Translations under genes and position numbers: made by a program
Shown: piece by piece, positions 34,984 to 43,525 of the stretch
How the letters are laid out: every line of letters starts with the position of its first letter
Position numbering within the stretch: the stretch's first letter is position 1
Notes under the pieces: generated by a model
What the model saw: only the letters and a program-made list of their open reading frames with translations
Told to the model about the DNA's origin: nothing
Database searches by the model: none
Assembly (NCBI RefSeq): GCF_001422725.1
Contig: NZ_LMMA01000032.1
Coordinates: 543,198-607,197, forward strand
DNA length: 64,000 nt
From: Flavobacterium sp. Leaf82
Lineage (GTDB): Bacteria > Bacteroidota > Bacteroidia > Flavobacteriales > Flavobacteriaceae
Reading direction: 5' to 3'

Positions 34984-36126
34984 ATGAGTTCACCTTCTAT
35001 TGATATTAAACCAAAAAAACATTATGAAATTCTGGACGGATTACGTGGAGTAGCCGCAATTTTAGTAGTTATTTTTCACATATTTGAAGCACATAACGGA
35101 GGAAGCCGATTTGCACAGATTATCAATCACGGGTATCTTGCTGTAGATTTCTTTTTTCTTTTATCAGGATTTGTAGTTGCTTATGCTTACGATGATCGCT
35201 GGGGGAAAATGTCTCAATGGGAATTTTACAAACGACGCTTAATTCGTTTACAGCCCATGGTTATTATGGGAATGATCGTTGGCGCAATTTTTTACTATTT
35301 TCAGGCTTCGGGTATATTTCCGCAAATTGCCGGAATGGAAGTTTGGAAAGTTATTTTAACAATGGTTATTGGTTTTACTTTGCTCCCAATTCCACCATCA
35401 TTAGAAATTAGAGGCTGGGGCGAAATGCATCCGCTTAACGGACCTGCGTGGTCATTGTTTTTTGAATATATTGCCAACATTTTGTACGCTTTATTCTTCC
35501 GTAAATTTTCGAATAAAGTTCTTGGAATCTTTGTTTTCATTTTTGCGTTAATGTTAATCAATTATACAGTTTATGGACCAAAAGGCGACGTTATTGGCGG
35601 ATGGTCTTTAAATCTTGAACAATTGAATGTTGGTTTTACCCGTTTATTATATCCGTTTTTTGCCGGAGTTTTACTTTCCAGATTAGGAAAATTAATTCAT
35701 ATAAAAGGCGCTTTCTGGGTTTGCAGCATTTTGATTATTGTTATTTTTTCGATACCAAGAATTGGTGGTGAAAACAGCTTGTGGATGAATGGTTTGTATG
35801 AGTCTTTCAGTATCATTATATTGTTTCCTATAATCGTTGCGATTGGTGCAGGAGGAGAGATAAAAAATGCACTTTCGATTAAAATATGTAAAGCACTGGG
35901 AGATATTTCATACCCAATTTATATTACACATTATCCGCTAATTTATTGGTATACGGCTTGGGTTATCGATAATAAAGTATCGCTAAAAGAGGGTTACCTT
36001 ACTGGAATCGGAGTTTTAATTGCCAGTATTTCTATTGCTTTTTTATGTTTGAAATTCTACGATGAACCTGTACGCAATTGGCTTCAGAATAAATTTCAAA
36101 AAAGAAAATCGGTTACAATAGAATAA
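34984..36126 (+). CDS. Acyltransferase family 3 protein (OafA/YrhL type)
   Basis: 380 aa integral membrane protein with about ten TM segments. The family motif is in the first helix: LDGLRGVAAILVVIFHIFEA, with the catalytic His and the upstream Arg. A second motif, GYLAVDFFFLLSGFVVAYAY, and RRLIRLQP follow, all standard for O-acyltransferases that modify sugars or lipids with acetyl or other acyl groups. The C-terminal part has ALGDISYPIYITHYPLIYW. The acceptor is unknown. A 257-nt AT-rich gap separates it from the GH3 gene. Confidence 0.9.
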   Translation: MSSPSIDIKPKKHYEILDGLRGVAAILVVIFHIFEAHNGGSRFAQIINHGYLAVDFFFLLSGFVVAYAYDDRWGKMSQWEFYKRRLIRLQPMVIMGMIVGAIFYYFQASGIFPQIAGMEVWKVILTMVIGFTLLPIPPSLEIRGWGEMHPLNGPAWSLFFEYIANILYALFFRKFSNKVLGIFVFIFALMLINYTVYGPKGDVIGGWSLNLEQLNVGFTRLLYPFFAGVLLSRLGKLIHIKGAFWVCSILIIVIFSIPRIGGENSLWMNGLYESFSIIILFPIIVAIGAGGEIKNALSIKICKALGDISYPIYITHYPLIYWYTAWVIDNKVSLKEGYLTGIGVLIASISIAFLCLKFYDEPVRNWLQNKFQKRKSVTIE

Positions 36127-36169
36127 TGAAATTGAATTTCTAATTTGTTAGTTATTAGCTATTAAAAAA

Positions 36170-36204
36170 AAAGGGATGAAACATTATTTGTTTCATCCCT
36201 TTTA
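36170..36204. terminator. Bidirectional terminator
   Basis: AAGGGATGAAAC and GTTTCATCCCTT with an A-run and T-run. It serves the acyltransferase gene on + and the convergent oxidoreductase gene on -. Confidence 0.85.
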
Positions 36205-36270
36205 TATTTAGTTCAATAAGGAAACCTTTGTTCCTCTAAACCTTAGCGTCTTTGTACCTTTAAAAAAAAC

Positions 36271-37377
36271 TTATTCTAAAACCAAAGCCCCTAAAGCTTC
36301 TTTACTGAATCCTTTTAACTCATCAGTTTTTCCGGCTTTAATTTTTGCAACCCAATTCGGGTCAGATAAAAGAGGTCTTCCTACAGCAACCAAATCAAAA
36401 TCGCCTCTGTCGAAACGTCTGTTTAATTCCTCTAAAGAAGTTGGTTGAGAACTTTCTCCGGCAAATGCACCAAAGAAATCTCCGGATAAACCAACAGAAC
36501 CTACAGTAATAGTTGGCGCTCCCGTAACTTTTTTAGCCCATCCTGCAAAGTTCAAATCAGATCCTTCAAATTCAGGTTCCCAGAATCTACGTTGAGAACA
36601 ATGCAAAATATCTACTCCTGCATCAACAAGAGGAGTAAGCCAAGCTTCTAATTCTTGCGGATTATGTGCTAGTTTATAGTTATAATCAGAAGGTTTAAAT
36701 TGAGAAAAACGCATAATCACAGCGAAATCATTACCTACTTGTTTTCTAATTTCTTTTACAACTTCAATAGCAAAACGATTACGTTCCGGTAACGTTTTCC
36801 CGCCGTATATATCTTCACGTAAATTAGTTTCGGCTCTAAAGAACTGATCGATTAAATAACCGTGAGCTCCGTGAATTTCGATAGTATCAAAACCTAGTTT
36901 TTTAGCATCAGCGGCAGCTTTACCAAAAGCAAGAATCGTGTCTTCTATATCTTTTTCAGTCATTGAAACTCCGTTTCTAAAATCCGGACGGTTTAATCCT
37001 GATGGTCCTTCAAAAGGAACCGGCGGTACCCATCCTGAATGGTGATTATCCATGATTCCCATATGCCAGATTTGTGGTCCCATTGAACCTCCGGCAGCGT
37101 GAACTTCATTGATTACTTTTTTCCATCCGTTTAATGCTGCTTCGCCATAAAAATGCGGCACATTTGCGTCGTTTGATGATGAAGCTCTGTCAATAACAGT
37201 TCCTTCAGATAATATTAATCCAACTTCGCCTTCAGCTCTTTTTTCATAGTAAGAAGCTACTTCATCAGTTGGAACTCCGTTTGGAGAAAATGAACGCGTC
37301 ATAGGCGCCATTACGATTCGGTTTTTAAGATTTAACGTTTTTAAGTTAAATGGCGAAAACAGGTTGTTTGTACTCAT
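36271..37377 (-). CDS. Old yellow enzyme-type alkene reductase (NemA-like)
   Basis: 368 aa FMN-dependent TIM-barrel NADPH oxidoreductase. Motifs: NLKNRIVMAPMTRSFSPNGV, LILSEGTVIDRASSS, IEIHGAHGYLIDQFFRAETN (substrate His region), NLREDIYGGKTLPERNRF and FDLVAVGRPLLSDPNW. It reduces electrophilic C=C bonds such as N-ethylmaleimide or 2-cyclohexenone. It is the second gene of an operon with an ArsR-type regulator (6-nt gap). That pairing resembles electrophile-responsive NemR/NemA control, with a different regulator family. Confidence 0.92.
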   Translation of the reverse strand: MSTNNLFSPFNLKTLNLKNRIVMAPMTRSFSPNGVPTDEVASYYEKRAEGEVGLILSEGTVIDRASSSNDANVPHFYGEAALNGWKKVINEVHAAGGSMGPQIWHMGIMDNHHSGWVPPVPFEGPSGLNRPDFRNGVSMTEKDIEDTILAFGKAAADAKKLGFDTIEIHGAHGYLIDQFFRAETNLREDIYGGKTLPERNRFAIEVVKEIRKQVGNDFAVIMRFSQFKPSDYNYKLAHNPQELEAWLTPLVDAGVDILHCSQRRFWEPEFEGSDLNFAGWAKKVTGAPTITVGSVGLSGDFFGAFAGESSQPTSLEELNRRFDRGDFDLVAVGRPLLSDPNWVAKIKAGKTDELKGFSKEALGALVLE

Positions 37378-37383
37378 AGTAAT

Positions 37384-37686
37384 TTACAAATTAGATTGAA
37401 TTAAGTTACTGAGTGCTTCAAAGGCACCTTCGTTACGTTTATAGTAAGTCCATTGTCCAACACGCTTAGATTCTATAAATCCTGCGCGTTGTAAAATAGA
37501 GAGATATTCAGAAACAGTTGATTGCGTCAAACCAGCCTTAGCTTGAATTTGTCCAACGCAAACCCCGTGCTCAAATCCTGCATGCTGGAGTTGATCCGGA
37601 AAATTGATTTCAGGTTCTTTTAACCATTCCAGCATTTGCAATCTGGATTTGTTAGAGAGTGCCTTAAAGATTTCTATTGGTTCCAT
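37384..37686 (-). CDS. ArsR-family winged-helix regulator
   Basis: 100 aa with a single HTH: LSNKSRLQMLEWLKEPEINF, QAKAGLTQSTVSEYLSILQR (recognition helix) and FIESKRVGQWTYYKRNE (wing). There is one notable Cys in HGVCVGQIQ before the HTH, which could be the sensor of electrophiles. No paired metal-binding Cys motif (ELCVCDL) is seen, so metal sensing is unlikely. It is the first gene of the operon with the alkene reductase. A perfect 7-bp inverted repeat lies within its own promoter, suggesting autorepression. Confidence 0.88.
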   Translation of the reverse strand: MEPIEIFKALSNKSRLQMLEWLKEPEINFPDQLQHAGFEHGVCVGQIQAKAGLTQSTVSEYLSILQRAGFIESKRVGQWTYYKRNEGAFEALSNLIQSNL

Positions 37687-37690
37687 GGCG

Positions 37691-37721
37691 CAAATATATC
37701 GACTTTTCCCGATATACCAAT
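37691..37721 (-). promoter_or_regulatory. Promoter and likely operator of the ArsR/alkene-reductase operon
   Basis: On the minus strand, ATTG (one mismatch to TTTG) at 37718-37721, a 19-nt spacer, and an exact TATATTTG at 37691-37698. The inverted repeat TATATCG-8 nt-CGATATA (37695-37716) fills the spacer and overlaps the -7 box, an ideal position for repression by the ArsR protein it precedes. Confidence 0.75.
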
Positions 37722-37823
37722 CTAAAGAAAAATATTTAGCAAAAAATTAAGATAGAGGAGATATATTTATTTGAGAAGTATATATATTTGTTTGCTACTA
37801 ATATCGCAAGTTCAGACACAATA

Positions 37824-37899
37824 TTGTCATTTCGACGAAGGAGAAATCTTCGAAGAAACTCCGTAAAGAAAAGTCAAACTTTGTGTATTTTCGAGACAA
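37824..37899. repeat. Degenerate palindromic repeat
   Basis: The left arm is intact (TTGTCATTTCGACGAAGGAG, then AAATC) and is identical to the arms at 61.8-62.7 kb. The right side is decayed, ending TCGAGACAA. It is a lone diverged member of the same family, in the gap between the ArsR gene and the TlpA-like gene. Confidence 0.7.
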
Positions 37900-37968
37900 T
37901 TCAATCTAATTTGAAAATAAAATTAAAACCAAATAGCCTCAATTTATCTAAATAAACTTAATCAAACT

Positions 37969-38463
37969 ATGAAAAAAACTTTACTTATTTTAGGATTTTT
38001 ATGTTGTGTAATCACAAGCACAAAAGCACAGGTTGTAGGAACTGATATTGGTGATATTGCTCCTGAAATTGATCTTCCGGATACAAAAGGAAATAACGTT
38101 GTACTTTCTTCATTAAGAGGAGAAATTGTTTTGGTTGACTTTTGGGCTTCCTGGTGCGGACCGTGTATTAAAGAACAACCGGAATTAATAAAATTATACA
38201 ATACTTACGCAGGTAAATTTTCGATCTACAGTGTTTCTATGGATACAAAAAAGCCACTTTGGTTAGCTGCAATCGCAAAGCAAAAACTTCCGTGGACACA
38301 AGTAAGTGATTTAAAATACTGGCAATCTCCGGTTATTGGCGATTACATGCTTCAATCTGTACCATTAAACTTTTTAATTGACAAAAACGGAATTATTCTG
38401 GCAAAAAATATTCACGGAAATGCATTAAATGAAATGCTTAAAAGTTTGTTGCCGGCACAGTAA
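37969..38463 (+). CDS. TlpA-like periplasmic thioredoxin
   Basis: 164 aa with the signal peptide MKKTLLILGFLCCVITSTKAQ. The AhpC/TSA-thioredoxin fold has APEIDLPDTKGNNVVLSSLR and the redox site WASWCGPC (Cys63 and Cys66), the cis-Pro loop VPLNFLIDKNG and the end NALNEMLKSLLP. It should act in the periplasm as a disulphide reductase, for example for cytochrome maturation or oxidised envelope proteins. No cytochrome or Ccm gene is adjacent. Confidence 0.9.
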   Translation: MKKTLLILGFLCCVITSTKAQVVGTDIGDIAPEIDLPDTKGNNVVLSSLRGEIVLVDFWASWCGPCIKEQPELIKLYNTYAGKFSIYSVSMDTKKPLWLAAIAKQKLPWTQVSDLKYWQSPVIGDYMLQSVPLNFLIDKNGIILAKNIHGNALNEMLKSLLPAQ

Positions 38464-38537
38464 AATTTGAAACTTATAAAACTTTGATTATATTGCTATT
38501 GTGAAACTAAACCGTCAATAATAAAATTCAATTAATC

Positions 38538-38942
38538 ATGATAAAAAAGTCGCTGCTATTATTTGTTCTCTTCTTTTCATTTTATTGTAATGCACAGACC
38601 ATAGAAACAATTAATAAATTAAAAAATACTTATCATCATTGCTTAGACAGCGGAAGCGGCATGAAAGATTGTTCGATTGGGTATTATAATCAATCAGATA
38701 GTTTACTGAATGTTTCATACAAGAATTTAAAATTAAAATTGAGTTCTAAAGAGCAATCAAAGCTAAAAAAAGAACAATTAGACTGGTTAAAAAAACGTGA
38801 TTTGTATTTTGAAAAAGTATATTCAGACACTAAAAAAGAAGGTCATTTTATAGAAGGAAGCAGCGATTTTGATATGGTAGTTTTTGATGAAAAAGCAAAT
38901 TATGTTTTTGCGAGAGTCAAAGAACTTATAAAAAGAATATAG
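38538..38942 (+). CDS. LprI-like (DUF1311) secreted protein
   Basis: 134 aa with the signal peptide MIKKSLLLFVLFFSFYCNAQ. The mature part has the DUF1311 pattern: Cys in HHCLDSGSGMKDCSIGYYNQ, then a helical region KLSSKEQSKLKKEQLDWLKKRD matching the family's xxLxxxQRxWLxxRD element. Family members include the LprI lysozyme inhibitor, but most are uncharacterised. It sits between the thioredoxin-like gene and a small membrane protein gene on the same strand. Confidence 0.75.
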   Translation: MIKKSLLLFVLFFSFYCNAQTIETINKLKNTYHHCLDSGSGMKDCSIGYYNQSDSLLNVSYKNLKLKLSSKEQSKLKKEQLDWLKKRDLYFEKVYSDTKKEGHFIEGSSDFDMVVFDEKANYVFARVKELIKRI

Positions 38943-38964
38943 TTTGCCCGAAATAATTACTTAA

Positions 38965-39444
38965 ATGGAATCAAAGCTCAGTTTATCTGAATTTCGTAGA
39001 AGATTAGAAAACAATACAGAAATTGGTTCTCTAAAAGTAAACTTAAGTCTCTTTAGAATATTTCCCCGTTATGGAGAGACAAAGCCTTTTTATGGACTTT
39101 TTGATGAAAAAAGTTTTAGATTAACTATCAACTCAAGAACATCGCCAACTTATTTTATTATAAGAGGAAACTACAAGAATATCAATAATATAGTTAAAGT
39201 AAGTTATATCGTTGAGCCCAACAGTAAATTTCAGTTAGTCTGGACACGATTTTCTCCCGTAGTATTTCTGATCGCAATTAATGTATTCTTTCTTTTTTTT
39301 GGAAGAGGACTTAGAAGAGCAACAACAATTGTTAGTTTGTTTCTGCTTATTATCATTTTCTATTCGAGATGGAAAGAGGAAAGAAAAAGGAAAAAATTAG
39401 AACAAAAATTCATAAGGATTTTTGAAATTAAAAGAGACTTATAA
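38965..39444 (+). CDS. Membrane protein of unknown function, 159 aa
   Basis: The N-terminal ~85 residues are soluble (LSLSEFRRRLENNTEIGSLK, then GLFDEKSFRLTINSRTSPTY). Two hydrophobic segments follow, VVFLIAINVFFLFF and TIVSLFLLIIIFY, and then a basic tail KEERKRKKLEQKF. The gene begins 22 nt after the DUF1311-like gene, so cotranscription is likely. I do not recognise a family. Confidence 0.65.
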   Translation: MESKLSLSEFRRRLENNTEIGSLKVNLSLFRIFPRYGETKPFYGLFDEKSFRLTINSRTSPTYFIIRGNYKNINNIVKVSYIVEPNSKFQLVWTRFSPVVFLIAINVFFLFFGRGLRRATTIVSLFLLIIIFYSRWKEERKRKKLEQKFIRIFEIKRDL

Positions 39445-39488
39445 GTATTTAGACCAGCTTTTTCAAAGTTGAAACTTTGAAAAAGCTA

Positions 39489-39518
39489 ACCTGAAACCTG
39501 AAACCTGAAACCTGAAAC
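39489..39518. repeat. CCTGAAA tandem repeat
   Basis: Four copies of the 7-nt unit CCTGAAA, the last with a partial. The same repeat appears at about 43450-43475. Confidence 0.7.
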
Positions 39519-39531
39519 AAAAAAACTAATG

Positions 39532-39921
39532 TTAATTTAATCTTTCTTCGTGATTTCTTACACCTCCAAAACTATTCTTTAATAATTCTCTAACCTGAAA
39601 TTGTGTTTTGTTTCGGGTGATATTATTCCATTCCTTAAAATCAAAAATATGTATTTCTTTTGCATTCGGATTTGTAACAAACGAAAGCCTTGCAATCGAA
39701 TACTTATAATATTTTAATTCGTGCGATATATGTCTATTGGGTACGACAACAAGTATGGTTTCCCATTTTAAGAAATCTGCAGCCGGTGGAATATCTTCTC
39801 TTTCTGTTAAGCCAAGTGATTCAAAAAAAGCAATTATTTTTTGATCATTTAGTTTGTCAATTTTTTGATCAATGCGCTTAATAGTGTTAAGAAGTGTGTT
39901 TTCGTCTTTAATAACACTCAT
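39532..39921 (-). CDS. Hypothetical protein, 129 aa
   Basis: A cytoplasmic, mostly helical N-terminus (LLNTIKRIDQKIDKLNDQKI, coiled-coil-like) is followed by a mixed region with a Trp (FLKWETILVVVPNRHISHEL) and an Arg/Asn-rich C-terminus. There is no signal peptide or TM segment. I do not recognise a family. It is flanked by a tandem repeat on one side and by a 220-nt AT-rich gap before the GH2 gene on the other. Confidence 0.55.
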   Translation of the reverse strand: MSVIKDENTLLNTIKRIDQKIDKLNDQKIIAFFESLGLTEREDIPPAADFLKWETILVVVPNRHISHELKYYKYSIARLSFVTNPNAKEIHIFDFKEWNNITRNKTQFQVRELLKNSFGGVRNHEERLN

Positions 39922-40144
39922 GTGATTGTACTTTTTAGTTGAATTAAAGATTAAAATTACATTAAAACAGAATAAATTCAGAAACTATAGCCCGTAGAAT
40001 GATTCTAAATTTTTACCCACTAATTTTTAATGATACTTAGAAAAGTTTATTCGATCATATTTTGATAAAATACTATTATTTTAATCAGGCTAAAAACAAT
40101 ATTTTTATCGTTACTTGCTAACCATTTTTGCTAACCACATTATT

Positions 40145-42976
40145 ATGAAAATTATTTCTACCAAAGAAATACTGTTGTATTTTACTTTTTTGCTATCTAT
40201 CACCTTATTTGCCCAAAATAAATCAGATCGGGAATTGATTTTAATCGATAAAGACTGGCGTTTTTCGCTTGGTCATTTGTATGATACCCAAAAAGATTTT
40301 GGTCATGCCGAAGGTTACTTTTCCTATTTAGCAAAAACCGGTTTTGGTGATGGTCCTGCAGCGCCGGGATTTGATGATCGCGCCTGGAGAAAACTAGATC
40401 TTCCGCACGATTGGGCCGTAGAACAATCTTTTAGCGAAAAGGCAAGTTTTAGTCACGGATTTAAAACAGCCGGAAAAGGTTTTCCTGAAAAAAGTATTGG
40501 CTGGTACCGAAAAAAAATCACAATTGCGCAAAGCGATCAGGGAAAAATCATTTCATTAAAATTTGATGGAGTTTTTAGAAATTCGAAAGTGTTTTTTAAT
40601 GGTCATTTCCTCGGAACAGAAGAAAGCGGTTATAATGGTTTTGAATATGATGTTACGGCATATGTAAATTATGGCGGAGAAAATACGATCGTTGTTCGCG
40701 CAGATGCTTCGATGGAAGAAGGTTGGTTTTATGAAGGCGCAGGGATTTACAGACATGTTTATCTCCAGAAAACAAATCCGTTATATGTGATACAAAACGG
40801 AACCTATGTAACTTCTGAAATTAAAAATGATACAGCAGAAGTTACTGCTGAAGTTACAATAGAAAATAAAGGAAATTATAAAGGAAATATTGAAATAGTA
40901 CAAACCATTTTTGATGCTTCGGGAAAAGATATTTCGAATACTGTAGAAAATGCAGCAGCACCGGATTTCTATAAAACAGCAAAATACACCTCAAAAATTA
41001 AAGTAAGAAATCCATTATTATGGGATCTTGATACTCCAAATTTATACCGTTTGCTTACTGAGATAAAACAAGAAGGCAAAGTTATAGACAGTTATGAAAC
41101 TAATTTCGGGATAAGAACGATTAAGTTTGATCCGGAAAATGGTTTTTTCCTTAACGGAAAATCGGTTAAACTAAAAGGCACAAACAATCATCAGGATCAT
41201 GCCGGAATAGGAACAGCTCTGCCTGATGAATTGCAATATTACCGTATAAAAAAACTCAAGGAAATGGGATCGAATGCGTATCGTTGTTCTCATAATCCGC
41301 CAACTCCTGAATTGCTTGATGCGTGCGATAAGTTGGGAATGCTGGTTATTGACGAAACCCGTTTAATGGGAATTAACGATTATCATCTCAATGATTTAAA
41401 GCGCTTAATCGAACGTGATCGCAATCATCCCAGTATATTTTGCTGGTCTGTAGGAAATGAAGAATGGAATATCGAAGGCGGAATCGTGGGTGAACGCATT
41501 ACCAATATAATGCAGGGATTTAGTAAAAGCATAGATCCTACGCGACCTGTAACGGTTGGAATTAGCAGTGGTTTTAAAAGCGGAATATCTTCTGTTGTAG
41601 AAATTATGGGCTATAATTATATAGGTAATGGCGATATCGACGCGCATAGAAATGAATTTAAAAATCAACCCGGAATGGGCACAGAAGAAGGTTCTACTTT
41701 TGCAACACGAGGGATTTATTTTACAGATGATGCCAAACATTATCAAAGTGCTTATGACAAAAAGCCTAGACCAACTTTTTATAGTATCGAAGAAGGCTGG
41801 AAATTTTATGCATCACGTCCGTATCTGGCAGGAATGTTTATCTGGACCGGTTTTGATTATCGCGGAGAACCAACACCTTATGGCTGGCCATCTGTAACGT
41901 CTTATTTTGGAATGATGGATGTTTGCGGTTTTCCAAAAGACAATGTTTTTTATTTAAAATCATGGTGGAAAAACGAACCTGTTTTACATCTTCTGCCACA
42001 TTGGAACTGGAGTGGGATGGAAGGGAAAGAAATTGATGTCTGGGCTTATTCTAATTGTGATGAAGTAGAACTTTTCCTGAATAAAAAGAGTTTAGGCAAA
42101 AAGAAAATGGAACAATACGGGCATTTAGAATGGAAGGTAAAGTACGAACCCGGAACTCTGGAAGCAATTGGATACAAAAACGGAAAAAAAATCCTGACCG
42201 AAGTTCAAAAAACAACCGGAAATCCTGAAACGATAAAGTTATCCTTAGATCAGGAAAGTCCTTCAAAAGCTACTGTTTCTGTAATAACTGTTGAGGTTAT
42301 GGATAAAAATGGTTTGCATGTTTCTACAGCAAATAATGAAATTACATTTTCTATAAAAGGCGGAAAGATTTTAGGGGTAGGAAATGGCGATCCAACATCA
42401 TTAGAAAAAGATCAGTTTCTGGATGATATTAATCTTGTTCCCATTACTAATTTCGAAGAAAAAAAGAATGTATCGGGTGACAATGCAAATCAATCTGCTT
42501 TGAATGATGAAAAAGATTGGAAAGAAGCTTTTAAAGACCGAGATTATAAAAATCAGGCGTCGGCATATATTTATAGAGGAAGATTTGAGTTGAAGAATAA
42601 CCTGCAATCTAATATTGTAGATTTCTTTTATAAAAAAATTGGTGCAAACGAGTCCGTTTTTGTCAACGGAAATTTAATTAATGCAAGTACAGATGATCCT
42701 CAAAAATACCATCTTGATAAAGCTGTTTTAAAAGAAGGAACCAACGTTATTAGTATAAGAGCTTCGCCTTTGCAAAAAATAAAAGATTGGGACGTTATGA
42801 ATACAGATCCCGGAATTATCAGGATAATTACACCATCGCAACCCTGGAAACGTAAACTTTTTAATGGTTACGCACAGATTATTATTCAGAAAGGTGAAAA
42901 CGAAAACGCAGCCGAAGTAATTTTATCGGCTTCCGCCAAAGGATTACGCGCGGGAAATAGCTTAAAGTTGAATTAA
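40145..42976 (+). CDS. GH2-family glycoside hydrolase (beta-galactosidase type)
   Basis: 943 aa with a signal peptide (IISTKEILLYFTFLLSITLF ending near AQN). The N-terminal sugar-binding jelly-roll holds FDDRAWRKLDLPHDWAVEQS and IGWYRKKITI. A GH2 immunoglobulin domain and the GH2 TIM barrel follow (FFLNGKSVKLKGTNNHQDHA, GSNAYRCSHNPPTPELLDAC, CWSVGNEEWNIEGG with the acid/base Glu, FIWTGFDYRGEPTPYGWPS). C-terminal DUF4982-like and carbohydrate-binding domains complete it. This is the large Bacteroidetes beta-galactosidase layout; substrates include beta-galactosides and mannosides. The ATG at 40145 was preferred over a TTG 30 nt upstream. Confidence 0.88.
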   Translation: MKIISTKEILLYFTFLLSITLFAQNKSDRELILIDKDWRFSLGHLYDTQKDFGHAEGYFSYLAKTGFGDGPAAPGFDDRAWRKLDLPHDWAVEQSFSEKASFSHGFKTAGKGFPEKSIGWYRKKITIAQSDQGKIISLKFDGVFRNSKVFFNGHFLGTEESGYNGFEYDVTAYVNYGGENTIVVRADASMEEGWFYEGAGIYRHVYLQKTNPLYVIQNGTYVTSEIKNDTAEVTAEVTIENKGNYKGNIEIVQTIFDASGKDISNTVENAAAPDFYKTAKYTSKIKVRNPLLWDLDTPNLYRLLTEIKQEGKVIDSYETNFGIRTIKFDPENGFFLNGKSVKLKGTNNHQDHAGIGTALPDELQYYRIKKLKEMGSNAYRCSHNPPTPELLDACDKLGMLVIDETRLMGINDYHLNDLKRLIERDRNHPSIFCWSVGNEEWNIEGGIVGERITNIMQGFSKSIDPTRPVTVGISSGFKSGISSVVEIMGYNYIGNGDIDAHRNEFKNQPGMGTEEGSTFATRGIYFTDDAKHYQSAYDKKPRPTFYSIEEGWKFYASRPYLAGMFIWTGFDYRGEPTPYGWPSVTSYFGMMDVCGFPKDNVFYLKSWWKNEPVLHLLPHWNWSGMEGKEIDVWAYSNCDEVELFLNKKSLGKKKMEQYGHLEWKVKYEPGTLEAIGYKNGKKILTEVQKTTGNPETIKLSLDQESPSKATVSVITVEVMDKNGLHVSTANNEITFSIKGGKILGVGNGDPTSLEKDQFLDDINLVPITNFEEKKNVSGDNANQSALNDEKDWKEAFKDRDYKNQASAYIYRGRFELKNNLQSNIVDFFYKKIGANESVFVNGNLINASTDDPQKYHLDKAVLKEGTNVISIRASPLQKIKDWDVMNTDPGIIRIITPSQPWKRKLFNGYAQIIIQKGENENAAEVILSASAKGLRAGNSLKLN

Positions 42977-42980
42977 AGTT

Positions 42981-43310
42981 TTGAGGATAAAATTTTACCG
43001 CGAAGTGCGTAAAAAATTTACCGCAAAGTGCGCAAAGATTTTATAATAGATTGTGCTTAAAAACGCAAAGAACGCAAAGCTTTGAGGATAGAAATTTTAC
43101 CGCAAAGTGCGCAAAAAATTTACCGCAAAGAGCGCAAAGATTTTATAATAGATTGTGCTTAAAAACACAAAGAACACAAAGCTTTGAGGATAAGAAATTT
43201 ACCGCAAAGTGCGCAAAAAATTTACCGCAAAGAGCGCAAAGATTTTATAATAGATTGTGCTTAAAACGCAAAGAACGCAAAGCTTTGTGGATAAAAAATT
43301 ACTGCAAAGT
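42981..43310. repeat. Tandem repeat array, about 101-bp period
   Basis: Three full units start at 42981, 43082 and 43184, with a partial fourth at 43285. Each contains TTGAGGAT, TTACCGCAAAGTGCGCAAAA, TTTACCGCAAAGAGCGCAAA and GATTTTATAATAGATTGTGC. An 87-codon open frame across the array (43051-43314) is repetitive and basic and should not be called a gene. The gap 42977-43525 is otherwise empty. Confidence 0.85.
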
Positions 43311-43348
43311 GTAATTTATATAAATTATATTAAAAACTATAGTCATCA

Positions 43349-43475
43349 TAAAGCTTTGCGCTCTTTGTGTTTTTTTAAACCTTACATAATAAAATCTTTG
43401 CGCTCTTTGCGGTAAAATTCCAGATTCCAGATTCCAACTTTCTCACTTCAAACCTGAAACCTGAAACCTGAAACT
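43349..43475. repeat. Inverted partial copy of the 101-bp unit plus CCTGAAA repeats
   Basis: AAAGCTTTGCGCTCTTTGTG and ATCTTTGCGCTCTTTGCGGT are reverse complements of parts of the units at 42981-43310. They are followed by three CCTGAAA units. Together with the direct array they could form a long hairpin in RNA. Confidence 0.7.
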
Positions 43476-43513
43476 TCGAACCAAAAAAAATCCTAAAACT
43501 TATTTGATTTTCA

Positions 43514-43521
43514 TAACTTTG
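43514..43521 (+). promoter_or_regulatory. -7 box of the first AraC gene
   Basis: TAACTTTG, an exact consensus, ending 4 nt before the ATG. The leader would be very short or the start slightly downstream. Confidence 0.5.
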
Positions 43522-43525
43522 CATT

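Noticed and set aside
42981..43310. CRISPR array
   Set aside because: The repeats are contiguous with no variable spacers, the unit is about 101 bp and no cas gene is nearby.
43051..43314. An 87-codon ORF (CLKTQRTQSFED / AKCAKNLPQRAQRFY repeats)
   Set aside because: It is the translation of the 101-bp tandem DNA repeat; basic, repetitive and without a start context. Not a gene.
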